A stretch of DNA of 64,000 nt, from the NCBI GenBank assembly GCA_000381585.1, contig KB906741.1, forward strand, positions 62,001 to 126,000, given 5' to 3'. Each line of letters starts with the position of its first letter. The first letter of the stretch is position 1. The notes beneath the pieces were generated by a model. The model did not search any database. It saw only the letters and a list, made by a program, of their open reading frames with translations, and was not told the origin of the DNA. The position numbers were made by a program, and so were the translations under genes. Below, in pieces: positions 8,984-17,323 of the stretch. Origin of the DNA: Acidobacteriaceae bacterium KBS 83. GTDB taxonomy: Bacteria; Acidobacteriota; Terriglobia; Terriglobales; Acidobacteriaceae.

Positions 8984-9033
8984 GAGGTCTGCAAAACCTT
9001 TATGCGTGAGTTCGATTCTCACCCGCGCCTCCA
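8984..9033 (+). other. 3' half of a tRNA-Cys gene (anticodon GCA), displaced attachment-site fragment
   Basis: The sequence has a complete anticodon arm (stem GAGGT/ACCTT, loop CTGCAAA, anticodon GCA), a variable stretch, a perfect T-arm (GTGAG-TTCGATT-CTCAC, 9006-9022), the 3' acceptor strand CCGCGCC, the discriminator base T and an encoded CCA (9031-9033). The 5' acceptor strand expected (GGCGCGG) and the D-arm are absent upstream. A tRNA 3' half without its 5' half is what integration into a tRNA gene leaves at the far end of the element. The intact tRNA-Cys would then lie to the left, outside this window. Confidence 0.75.
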
Positions 9034-9517
9034 ATCCCCTCAATGACGTAGCTGATCCCCAAATTCTCGCCTGGATAGTGTGTGGCAAGTGCGCTGCGTC
9101 TTTGCCCCTCGCTGGATCGCGTGGCTGCCGATGGTTTGGGCAATGTGATGATGGAGTCGACGTCGCTTCGTATATCCAGATTTTGATGTTTTAACTGGTG
9201 AGCAGTAGTAGTAGCGAGTTGTGCGCAAGAATCATCAGCCTGAATATTGCTCCCCTCCCGGCCCAGCTCGTTCCCGCTTTTTTGTCACGTGCCCTGTCTT
9301 CGACACGCGCAAGCGTTCTGAGTCACGCGTGGTCCAGTGTGACCCCGTGACGTTGGGGCGATGATGTCCAGGCGCTCGGGCCCATCAATCAATCGAAAAA
9401 GAACCATCCGCCATCGGAGGTTTAGAACTTTAATCACCTCAGCACGTCTGTGCCTTCGCTGGCGGCCCCCAATCATCGTCGTTGGTTGAGCGACTAGACT
9501 GCGTTGATGCCTTAGCC
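9034..9517. other. Gap after the tRNA fragment
   Basis: The stretch between the tRNA-Cys fragment and the end of purU shows no convincing gene on either strand. The short frames present lack ribosome sites and protein-like composition. No terminator with a T-run was seen. Confidence 0.4.
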
Positions 9518-10372
9518 TTAATCGAATACGACCGTCTTGTTCCCGTAGCAAAGAATGCGGTGCTCCAGGTGCCAGCGCACCGCACGGGAAAGGACGATTT
9601 TTTCCAAATCGCGCCCTTTGCTTATAAGGTCCTCGAGTCGGTCACGATGAGAGATGCGCGCGACATCCTGTTCGATGATCGGCCCTTCGTCCAGCACGTC
9701 CGTTACATAGTGGCTAGTTGCGCCGATCAGCTTGACGCCTCGTTCATATGCGCCGTGATAGGGCTTCGCTCCCACGAAAGCCGGCAGGAAGGAGTGATGC
9801 ACATTGATGATGCGACGGGGATAAAGAGCGACAAACTCCGCCGACAGTACCTGCATGTAACGGGCGAGAACGACCAGTTCTACTTCATGTTGTCGCAACA
9901 GCTCGATCTGTAACTGCTCCGCGTAATCCTTTCTTCCGGCAGCGACGGGAATGTGATGAAACGGCACGCCATAAAATGCCGCGAGGGGTTGGGCATCTTC
10001 GTGATTGCTGATGATGAATGCGATATTGCAGTCCAGTTCGCCGATCTGGTGCCGGTAGAGCAGGTCAATTAGGCAATGCTGATAGCGAGAAACCAGAAGC
10101 GCCACAGGGATCTTTCGTCTTCCAAAGGTGACCCGCCAGTGCAGCCCTGAGGCCTCGGCCAGAGGAGTGAACGCCGTGCGGAACTGACGTTCATCGAGAT
10201 CAAAATCGCGCAGCGACCATTCGATACGCATGAAGAACAGGCCCAGTTCAGCATCTTGGTGCTGGTCAGCATGCAGAATATTGCCGCCATGAGCGAAGAG
10301 AAAATTGGCGATGGACGACACCAGCCCTTTGCGATCGGCGGAATGCAGTAACAGAATCGCGCTTTCGTCCAT
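9518..10372 (-). CDS. purU: Formyltetrahydrofolate deformylase
   Basis: Hydrolyses 10-formyl-THF to formate and THF, balancing the one-carbon pool and feeding formate to purine synthesis. The 284-residue length is normal for the family. An N-terminal ACT domain (LLLHSADRKGLVSSIANFL, about 7-25) is followed by a formyltransferase domain. The catalytic signature has Asn-Val-His-His-Ser (NVHHSFLP) and the later Asp in TDVLDEGP. The frame continues upstream to 10537, but ATG 10372 gives the normal family N-terminus and has a purine-rich GAAGAGAG site. It is transcribed alone, first gene to the right of the tRNA fragment. Confidence 0.95.
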   Translation of the reverse strand: MDESAILLLHSADRKGLVSSIANFLFAHGGNILHADQHQDAELGLFFMRIEWSLRDFDLDERQFRTAFTPLAEASGLHWRVTFGRRKIPVALLVSRYQHCLIDLLYRHQIGELDCNIAFIISNHEDAQPLAAFYGVPFHHIPVAAGRKDYAEQLQIELLRQHEVELVVLARYMQVLSAEFVALYPRRIINVHHSFLPAFVGAKPYHGAYERGVKLIGATSHYVTDVLDEGPIIEQDVARISHRDRLEDLISKGRDLEKIVLSRAVRWHLEHRILCYGNKTVVFD

Positions 10373-10643
10373 CAGTCTCTCTTCAGGCCTCAGATGGACG
10401 TCTTTACAGAGAGGAAATGCGAGACAGCAATTGGGGAATATGTATTCGTCATCATGGTGGAATCCAAAAACCAGTTGAGTCAGGCGTTCCAACAATATAC
10501 GAAAACCAAGGCGATTCATCCAGAGAGAAGGGGCCACGCCTTATCAGCGAGGAGTTTAATCGTACAATGTGGATGTCCGGCGTGAGCATGGAGTTGAGCC
10601 GGGTGTCGAGACAGCGCTACGACTCAATGGATACATTGAGACT

Positions 10644-10847
10644 TCAGGCTGACCTTTTTCGGGCTTCCGCTCGCGTGTAGGGAGGTTGCCAGCAATCAGG
10701 TCCAGGCCCTAACCGCGGTAGCTTCATGCTGCCGTCGTCGGCATCTGACCTACCTTCCGATTGGCAATCACAGAGCGACTTCCACATCGCTCCGATCACA
10801 ATGCCAATCGACAGAGATGCCCACGCGATCAGGATAGTAATCGTCAT
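10644..10847 (-). CDS. Small single-span membrane protein, unknown function
   Basis: A 67-residue frame starting at ATG 10847 with a good GGAGAC ribosome site. Residues about 2-20 form one hydrophobic helix (TITILIAWASLSIGIVIGA), followed by a hydrophilic Cys- and Pro-containing tail. The frame is open further upstream, but that start has no ribosome site. Likely inserted in the inner membrane with the tail in the cytoplasm. No family recognised. Confidence 0.5.
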   Translation of the reverse strand: MTITILIAWASLSIGIVIGAMWKSLCDCQSEGRSDADDGSMKLPRLGPGPDCWQPPYTRAEARKRSA

Positions 10848-11586
10848 ATCTGTCTCCGTATCTGACATCCACACCGCCTGCCACTCGGCGGGCTACGTCG
10901 CGCCTATGTATATGCAGCTAGGATGCCGCGAGCTATCGTGACAGATAACCAAGTCCCGGATTTGGAAGGAATGCTGTGTCACGCCTTCCCAGAGTGGCAC
11001 AGATTCCTTGATTTTCTTTGTCGTTACAGGCTACCGGACGGCAAATCATGCATCTCACACGGCCCCGTTTGAGTGCGATTGGCAATCCTCACACATTGGT
11101 CATGACTTCCAGGTCGCAATTTTGCTTTCGATGCTTGGTGCTGTTCCTTCCTGCTCGGAAACGCATTTGGCTTTGGCCGTGCGCACAAGTTTACTGTGAA
11201 GGCGTTCCGGCCCTCGCACTATCACGGTGCAGTCTCCGTATGCCAACCAACTTCGCCGGCACGACATCCCGACCTACGGGGATCGTGTGGTCGCTGTGGT
11301 GAATCGCGAGCAGGTGAAGGGGCCAGTTCACGTGTGGAGGTTGCCTGATGGATTGCCTATCCTGGCTGACCACGGACTCGCATGGCTGAGGACGGAAGAC
11401 GACATACCCGTGGGTTTTGACTTTGAGGCGAAGTGATCAAGAGCCGAGAATGTGCTGCATTTACAACCGGATAAATTGCCAGAACACATATGGCCACGAG
11501 CAAAACCCAAAGAAGTCAGTTGCGCACGGTTGCCCGTGGCGCCATTGGAGGGTGTATCAGCTACCGTGGTCGTCGTTATGGTCACA
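10848..11586. other. Long intergenic stretch with at most one doubtful small frame
   Basis: Between the small membrane protein and the FAD-oxidoreductase gene I find no RNA gene, repeat or terminator. The only frame with protein-like composition is the 69-residue one at 11227-11436, listed separately. Confidence 0.4.
11227..11436 (+). CDS. Possible small protein, unknown
   Basis: A 69-codon frame beginning with GTG. The translation has plausible composition (GDRVVAVVNREQVKGPVHVW in the middle), and codon third positions look coding. It lacks a good ribosome site and any family I recognise. It may be a real small protein or the remnant of a larger one; chance is not excluded. Confidence 0.3.
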   Translation: MQSPYANQLRRHDIPTYGDRVVAVVNREQVKGPVHVWRLPDGLPILADHGLAWLRTEDDIPVGFDFEAK

Positions 11587-12882
11587 TCATTCATGAACGA
11601 CTCCGATCGATTCGGCTAATGCACGACCAAGACGAACACTTTCCGCAATCCCCCGATCTTCGGGATAGTAGTAGCAGGTGTCTGCGACCTGAAGTCCACG
11701 GATCGGCGTCTGTATAGGCGGAATCTTCGCCGCGAACCCCGGCTCACAGATTGGCTGCCCATGGCGAAGCCGCGCGACCTTTATGTCGATGACGTCGTCG
11801 CGTGTCAGCTTAGAGTTAACCATTTGCAGACAACGGAACGATTCATCCACCAGACTCTGATCGGGCCAGGTGAATTTTTCATGGCTGATCGGCATGTAGT
11901 AGGGGACATAAAGGATATGATCTTTGCCAAAGTCACGAAGGTTAGAAAATTCGATGACGCCGGGAATTTCTACGTCCTTCTCCGAGATATTGACCCAGAA
12001 ATGCGGACTGACCGATTGTCTTAATTTGTAAATCACACAGATCACGCCGATATTGGCGATGGACTCGTATCGTGCTTTCCATTCGGCCGGCAGGTCCGGG
12101 ATCATAGCCGAGACGTAAGGAGTGGGCACCGTCGAGATCACGAAATCTGCATCAAGATGGCTTGCGGGCGTGTCGACTCCAGTGACGCGCCCGTTTTCGG
12201 TGGTTATCTTGACGGTAGGCGAGTTCAGTTGAACGCGGTTGCCCTGCCGCTCAATTGCCTGAACCAGCGAGTCAACGAGGGCCATCGAGCCCCCATCGAT
12301 ATAGCCTAAGCGTTCCTGCATGATGGAACTTCGCGAACGGCCAATGCGGCGGATGCGTGTCCATATCCATGCAGCTGAAATGCCGTCGGCATATTCATAG
12401 AATTTGTAATCGAGAAGAGAGCGCCAGAGCCGGTCATATACCTTCTGCCCACACCAGCGAAGCAGCCACGTCTTTGCTGACTTGCTCTCAATTGCGGCCC
12501 ATTGATTGCGACGCACGCAGATAGCAGCGAAGATGCCGTATCTAAATTTGTCCAGAAGACTGAGTTCGGGGAATCGCAACAATGCGATTGGATCTCCCCA
12601 CCTGTGAAGCTTCCCCTCATTGAAGAGCCCCATGGTTGTATCCACCCATTGCAGGCGGTCGCTCATTCCCAGCTCTGCCATAAGCTCAAAGGTTGGATAA
12701 TCTGTTTTACAAACAAAGTGATAGAACCTCTCTAACGAGACCCCGCCGAAATCAAAATGCGCTGCCATCCCGCCAGGAGTATCGGAGGCTTCTACCACAA
12801 CAACATCGTGCCCGGCCTTTCCGGCATGATATGCCGCCGCCAGTCCCATCGCGCCTGCGCCAACAACAACAAGTTTTGCCAT
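11587..12882 (-). CDS. FAD-dependent amine-oxidase/phytoene-desaturase-like oxidoreductase
   Basis: A 431-residue flavoprotein. The N-terminal dinucleotide-binding motif GAGAMGLAAAYHAGKAGHDVVVVEA (split across residues 8-32) ends in the acidic residue that binds the FAD ribose, and the substrate cap and a C-terminal FAD-closing segment follow. It belongs to the broad protoporphyrinogen-oxidase / UDP-galactopyranose-mutase / desaturase superfamily; the substrate cannot be told. ATG 12882 was chosen because AAGGATAAGA precedes it and the glycine motif then sits at the terminus. It lies 50 bases after the GH9 gene on the same strand and is probably co-transcribed, which hints at a role with polysaccharide or lipid-linked sugars. 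Confidence 0.75.
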   Translation of the reverse strand: MAKLVVVGAGAMGLAAAYHAGKAGHDVVVVEASDTPGGMAAHFDFGGVSLERFYHFVCKTDYPTFELMAELGMSDRLQWVDTTMGLFNEGKLHRWGDPIALLRFPELSLLDKFRYGIFAAICVRRNQWAAIESKSAKTWLLRWCGQKVYDRLWRSLLDYKFYEYADGISAAWIWTRIRRIGRSRSSIMQERLGYIDGGSMALVDSLVQAIERQGNRVQLNSPTVKITTENGRVTGVDTPASHLDADFVISTVPTPYVSAMIPDLPAEWKARYESIANIGVICVIYKLRQSVSPHFWVNISEKDVEIPGVIEFSNLRDFGKDHILYVPYYMPISHEKFTWPDQSLVDESFRCLQMVNSKLTRDDVIDIKVARLRHGQPICEPGFAAKIPPIQTPIRGLQVADTCYYYPEDRGIAESVRLGRALAESIGVVHE

Positions 12883-12932
12883 TCTTATCCTTATTACATT
12901 ACGGGTCAGCCAGAGGATGATCGCGAATGCCG

Positions 12933-14723
12933 CTACTGGTGTGGCAGGCTCACCGCATAGAGATACCAGGCGGCGTGCGGGAGCCACTCCTCTGTCCAGC
13001 GCCAGTCGTCGTCTTTCCCGGTCACCGCGAAGCCTTCGTTGAATGCGATCCCATCTTCGTTGTTCGTTGCAGCGGTGATGCCGTTGATGATGGCTCCCGG
13101 AGCGCTCGTGTATTTGTAGGAACGGAAGAACATATAAGGTGCGTTCCCGTGTCCGCTACCCATCAGCATGCTGCTGTCGAAGGGATTGCGCCCCAGTATC
13201 CAATGCAACTGGTTATCCGCGTACGTTTCGAGTGAAGTCCTGAACGCTGAGTCGGCGGCATAAAGCGGAGCGGCCACGCGGGCGGCCACTGCAAGTGAGG
13301 CAAGCCGTGCATCTTCTCCCTGCCACCAGGGAGCGGCCTCCGTGTCGTGAGGGAAGAAGAAAGCGGTCCGCACCTCGCCATTGCCCGCCCGTACCAATTG
13401 GCGTGCATAACCGAATGGATTGTTAACTTCCTGCGTGGTCGCCAGTTCGAACTGTAGCGAACGCTTCACTGTGTCGAGGACGTGTTGCCGATTTGTCTGC
13501 GAGGCGATCTCGGCGTAGCGCAGCAAGCTGATAACGGGGAGGCCCGCGTCTGAAGGATGGAAGAACGGGCGCGTGCCATCATCCGCACGCCAGTAATCAT
13601 GAAAGGCCCCTTCGGTGGTCAGCCGGGCCATCAGGTGCGCCGCGCGCATGTCGGCAGCGTCACGATACATATCCTTGCGACTGGCCCGATAGAGCTCCGT
13701 CGCCGCCATTAGCGCGCAGTAGTCATCGAGAATGTTTTCCTTGTGGTCGTTCAGCAACTCAGGATTGTGCGCTTCGAGGAACGCAAATGCTTCCTCTGCC
13801 GTCTCGAGATACTGTGCCCGCGTGAAGTCGCCATCCTGGGGCATGGTGCTGGCCAACGCGAGCGCAGCAATGGACATTCCACCACCAGCCCGATAGCTGG
13901 CTTCATACATATGCGGGCTGGTCGCGACCGGGGCTGCGCGCTCCGTAGTGTCGGAGGCATTCATCTTGATCTGCGTGCGCCAGTTCGGATCGCTGACCTT
14001 GCGGTCCTTCGCGAGCTTTTGCGGCCCTGGCGCGTCGATGCTCTGAAAGAACGAACCATTGGGGCGCTTGAGGCGCACAAGAAAATCCGCGCCGAAGAGG
14101 CCCTCGTCCAAGAGGCGTCGCTCGTACTCGCTGAAGTTATCATCGTGCCGCGCGTTGAGGCTGTTATAGCTGGCGAGCAGCGCCCACGCGACAAGGGGCA
14201 CCTGCTGCGGATTGAAGTAAGAAGTAAGGTTCTGGTGCGAGAGATGAATACCGTAGTCGCCGGTAGCGTCGTACCAGCCACCATGGACATCCACCGTGCC
14301 GTGCCCGTCGGGCAGCGGAAGATGCCGGTCAACGCGATCCATGTCGCCGCTGGCACGTTGTCCCTTGAAATAGAAGACGACATTCGATAACGTTGCTCGT
14401 TCCAGCAGATCTTTCTCAATCTGAAAGCTGAAGGAAGTGCTGGCAGCGTTGCCGGTTCCAACACGCAGCAAGTAGTGCCCGGGCGCCTGAAACGCTGAAA
14501 AGTCTGCCTTCCAATATGTTTGCTCTCCCCAGCGATCCACACGGCCGGCGGGCGCTGGAGTTCCACTGAATACTACTTTGCCGTTGGCGTCATCGATCAG
14601 TGCGAATTCACCCGGACGATCATTCTCGGACGCGGAGATCAGCGCGATCTTTCGCGAGGTGGTCTCATAGCCCACTTGATCCACCAGGACACGCACCTGC
14701 GCGGGCAACAGTGGCACGGCCAT
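12933..14723 (-). CDS. GH9 family glycoside hydrolase (endoglucanase/cellulase), secreted
   Basis: Inverting beta-glucanase acting on cellulose or related beta-glucans. The product has 596 residues from ATG 14723. An N-terminal Ig-like CelD_N domain (VRVLVDQVGYET from about 10) is followed by the alpha/alpha-barrel GH9 domain, with the base region GGWYDATGDYG near 145-155 and the C-terminal signature LGRNPFDSS...WTEEWLPHAAW carrying the acid Glu. ATG 14723 has no ribosome site, and the hydrophobic signal-like stretch continues upstream in frame, so the true N-terminus may lie up to about 18 codons further (a GAGGAGG site lies at 14789-14783). Divergent from the GH18 gene. Confidence 0.88.
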   Translation of the reverse strand: MAVPLLPAQVRVLVDQVGYETTSRKIALISASENDRPGEFALIDDANGKVVFSGTPAPAGRVDRWGEQTYWKADFSAFQAPGHYLLRVGTGNAASTSFSFQIEKDLLERATLSNVVFYFKGQRASGDMDRVDRHLPLPDGHGTVDVHGGWYDATGDYGIHLSHQNLTSYFNPQQVPLVAWALLASYNSLNARHDDNFSEYERRLLDEGLFGADFLVRLKRPNGSFFQSIDAPGPQKLAKDRKVSDPNWRTQIKMNASDTTERAAPVATSPHMYEASYRAGGGMSIAALALASTMPQDGDFTRAQYLETAEEAFAFLEAHNPELLNDHKENILDDYCALMAATELYRASRKDMYRDAADMRAAHLMARLTTEGAFHDYWRADDGTRPFFHPSDAGLPVISLLRYAEIASQTNRQHVLDTVKRSLQFELATTQEVNNPFGYARQLVRAGNGEVRTAFFFPHDTEAAPWWQGEDARLASLAVAARVAAPLYAADSAFRTSLETYADNQLHWILGRNPFDSSMLMGSGHGNAPYMFFRSYKYTSAPGAIINGITAATNNEDGIAFNEGFAVTGKDDDWRWTEEWLPHAAWYLYAVSLPHQ

Positions 14724-14891
14724 CGCATATGAAGTCAGAGCAACAAAGTATCTGTATCTGAAGAACCGGATCGGATTTCCCTCCTCGATTGACTGGTTGC
14801 GACTATACCGCAGAGTAATGAGCAGATTCCCGGTAGTATTTGCTCCATATGTGCAATGCTTGTTTCTGACCCGGCAGTTTCCGGAGGTGCG

Positions 14892-16091
14892 ATGGGTCCT
14901 ATCTGTAAATTATCGCCTCGCCATGCCGCGCCGTTGGCAAGGCTACTGCTGGCCGCTATTGTCCTGTCGACGCCTCTTGCTGCGCTGCATGCAAAGAGTG
15001 CTCACCAGAAGGTTCTGCCTCCACAGATCATCGCTTATATTTTTCCCCGAGACCGCGCCCTTCAACCAGCCGAGATTGCCGCCAAACACCTGACCCGCGT
15101 CAACTATGCGTTTGCCAACATCCAGGACGGCCGCATTGTGACCGGCAGTCCCGTGGACGAAGCGAACTTCGCGACGCTGGTCTCGTTGAAGCAGCAGAAT
15201 CCGACGCTCGGGGTACTGGTTTCCGTTGGTGGTTGGCTGTGGTCCGGAAACTTCTCCGACATGGTGCTCACCAAGCAGAGCCGGAGCCGATTCATCGAAA
15301 GCGTGGTCGAGTTCGTGGACCGCTACAAACTTGACGGACTCGACATTGACTGGGAGTATCCGGGGATGATTGGCGCCGGCAATCGCTTCCGCCCCGAAGA
15401 CCAGCGCAACTACACCCTGCTCCTTAAAGAATTGCGAGGGCGATTCAATCGCGAGCAGAACAGGCTAGGGCGGACATTGCTGCTCTCCGTGGCAGCAGGC
15501 GCATCGACCGAGTTCATTGCCCACACAGAAATGGGGCGAGTGCAGCGCTATCTCGATACCGTAAACCTGATGGCCTATGACTACTACGAGCCTGGCAGCG
15601 AAAAGATTTCGGGGAACCATGCTCCGTTGTATACCGACCCTGCCGACCCCAAGCGGGTTTCGGCTGACCGCTCTGTCTTGGAGTTCGAGCACGCCGGCGT
15701 GCCGCCGCGAAAGATCGTTCTGGGCGTACCCTTCTATGGTCACGTATGGGGTGATGTTGGCCCCACGGATCATGGACTCTTCCAGCCGGGAGTGCCTGTG
15801 CCCAATGCCTTCGCGAACTACGGCAATATCGTGACGAACATGCTGCAACAGGGATTCACGCGCTACTGGGATGCCGCTGCATCGGTTCCTTATCTCTACA
15901 GCGAGCAAAAACGTCAGTTTGTTTCTTATGAGGACACTGAGTCCCTCGCACTGAAGTGCGCCTATGTCCGGCGCAAAGGGCTCGCCGGTGTCATGTTTTG
16001 GGAGTACATGGGCGATCCAACAGGCGCCTTGTTGGACACAATTAACGGCGCCTTTTACGGAAATGGCGCTGCTGCCGGGAGCAGCCGATGA
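14892..16091 (+). CDS. GH18 chitinase / endo-beta-N-acetylglucosaminidase, secreted
   Basis: Retaining hydrolase of beta-1,4-GlcNAc bonds by substrate-assisted catalysis. The 399 residues begin with a Sec signal (hydrophobic ARLLLAAIVLSTPLAALHA, about 16-34). The (beta/alpha)8 barrel shows SVGGW (about 110), the catalytic DGLDIDWEYP (DxxDxDxE, acid Glu last), the MAYDYYEPG segment and a C-terminal MFWEYMGD. The start at 14892 has GGAGGTGCG directly before it. The stop overlaps the next ATG (ATGA), coupling it to the NagX-like gene. Family resemblance is closer to bacterial chitinases than to EndoH-type enzymes, but an N-glycan-core endo activity is not excluded. Confidence 0.92.
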   Translation: MGPICKLSPRHAAPLARLLLAAIVLSTPLAALHAKSAHQKVLPPQIIAYIFPRDRALQPAEIAAKHLTRVNYAFANIQDGRIVTGSPVDEANFATLVSLKQQNPTLGVLVSVGGWLWSGNFSDMVLTKQSRSRFIESVVEFVDRYKLDGLDIDWEYPGMIGAGNRFRPEDQRNYTLLLKELRGRFNREQNRLGRTLLLSVAAGASTEFIAHTEMGRVQRYLDTVNLMAYDYYEPGSEKISGNHAPLYTDPADPKRVSADRSVLEFEHAGVPPRKIVLGVPFYGHVWGDVGPTDHGLFQPGVPVPNAFANYGNIVTNMLQQGFTRYWDAAASVPYLYSEQKRQFVSYEDTESLALKCAYVRRKGLAGVMFWEYMGDPTGALLDTINGAFYGNGAAAGSSR

Positions 16092-17311
16092 ACGCCACGA
16101 TTTCTTCTCCGACGGTTGGGATTGCGGGGCAGGCCGCCTCCACGCGCGTGCTCTCGATCGACATCTTCCGCGGCATCACCATGGCGGTCATGATCTTCGT
16201 CAATGATCTGGCAAGCGTACATGGTCTCTCCAAGTGGACGTACCACATGCCGGCCAAAGTGGATGCGATGACGTATGTCGACATGGTCTTTCCGGCATTC
16301 CTTTTCATTGTCGGCATGGCGCTGCCTATAGCGGTGAAGCAGCGTCTGAAGCGCAATGCATCTCTTGCCTCGCTCTGGCTGCACGTAGTGCTGCGCGTCA
16401 TTGCACTGCTGGTGCTTGGCCTCATCCTTGCCAATGCCGAGCACGGTGATCGAGCGCGCATGCACATCGCGTCTGAACTGTGGGCGCTCCTCGGCCTCGT
16501 CGGCGCCATTCTGCTCTGGAATGTCTACAGCGGACTCAGCAGCCGGATGGTGCTGCTCCTGCGCAGTGCCGGCGCGGCGCTGATCATTTTCATGTTCGCA
16601 ATCTTCCGCCGCTCGACTCCAGGCGGCGAACGATGGATCAATTTTTCGTACCCGGAAATCCTGGGGCTCATCGGCCTGACTTACTTCGCCGTTTGCCTGA
16701 TTTATATCCCGACGCGCCGCTGGCGGATCGCGCCTGTCTTGTGGTTAATTGCACTGGTCGCTTACAACATTGCGTCAGTTGCCCGATGGCTTCCTTTCGC
16801 GCATGTGCCCATGTACATCTGGCCTTTCGGCAACGGCGCAATGCCTACCCTCGTTCTGGCAGGAATTGTAACGTCATCAATCTTTCTGGGAGATCATCGT
16901 TGGACGACCCCGTGGCAGAAGATACAACTGGCGCTGTTGATGTCCCTTCTATGCTTTATCGTGGGCTGGCTGCTTGCACCGTTCGGCATCTCAAAGATTC
17001 GCGCAACTCCAACCTGGGCACTATGGAGCGTCGCTGCCAGTTGCGCGCTGTTCACCGCACTCTACTGGATCTGCGATGTGCGCAAGCTCACGCGCTGGGC
17101 ATGGCTGGTGCGCCCTGCCGGTTCCAATACGTTGCTGACGTATCTCGTTCCGGATATCTACTACTTCCTCGCGGGGCGGACCGGTCTTGAGTACTTGCTT
17201 GGGCACTTCAACGCAGGCTGGCCCGGTATTATCCGCGCAGTCGCCTTTACCGTCGCGATGCTTCTGATCGCGATGGGCCTGACCAAAGCTCGTTTGCGGA
17301 TGCAATTGTGA
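16088..17311 (+). CDS. NagX-like multi-pass membrane acyltransferase (heparan-alpha-glucosaminide N-acetyltransferase family)
   Basis: A 407-residue inner-membrane protein with about ten hydrophobic helices. The N-terminal signature SIDIFRGITMAVMIFVND (about residues 21-38) and DMVFPAFLFIVGMALP (about 63-78) are characteristic of the HGSNAT/NagX (DUF5009-type) family, which acetylates amino sugars across the membrane. Translational overlap with the chitinase gene by 4 bases suggests it handles GlcN or GlcNAc products of chitin or glycan breakdown. Activity is inferred from family and context. Confidence 0.85.
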   Translation: MNATISSPTVGIAGQAASTRVLSIDIFRGITMAVMIFVNDLASVHGLSKWTYHMPAKVDAMTYVDMVFPAFLFIVGMALPIAVKQRLKRNASLASLWLHVVLRVIALLVLGLILANAEHGDRARMHIASELWALLGLVGAILLWNVYSGLSSRMVLLLRSAGAALIIFMFAIFRRSTPGGERWINFSYPEILGLIGLTYFAVCLIYIPTRRWRIAPVLWLIALVAYNIASVARWLPFAHVPMYIWPFGNGAMPTLVLAGIVTSSIFLGDHRWTTPWQKIQLALLMSLLCFIVGWLLAPFGISKIRATPTWALWSVAASCALFTALYWICDVRKLTRWAWLVRPAGSNTLLTYLVPDIYYFLAGRTGLEYLLGHFNAGWPGIIRAVAFTVAMLLIAMGLTKARLRMQL

Positions 17312-17323
17312 AGCCGAACTTTG

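Noticed and set aside
8984-9033. A complete functional tRNA-Cys gene
   Set aside because: No 5' acceptor strand or D-arm upstream at the required distance.
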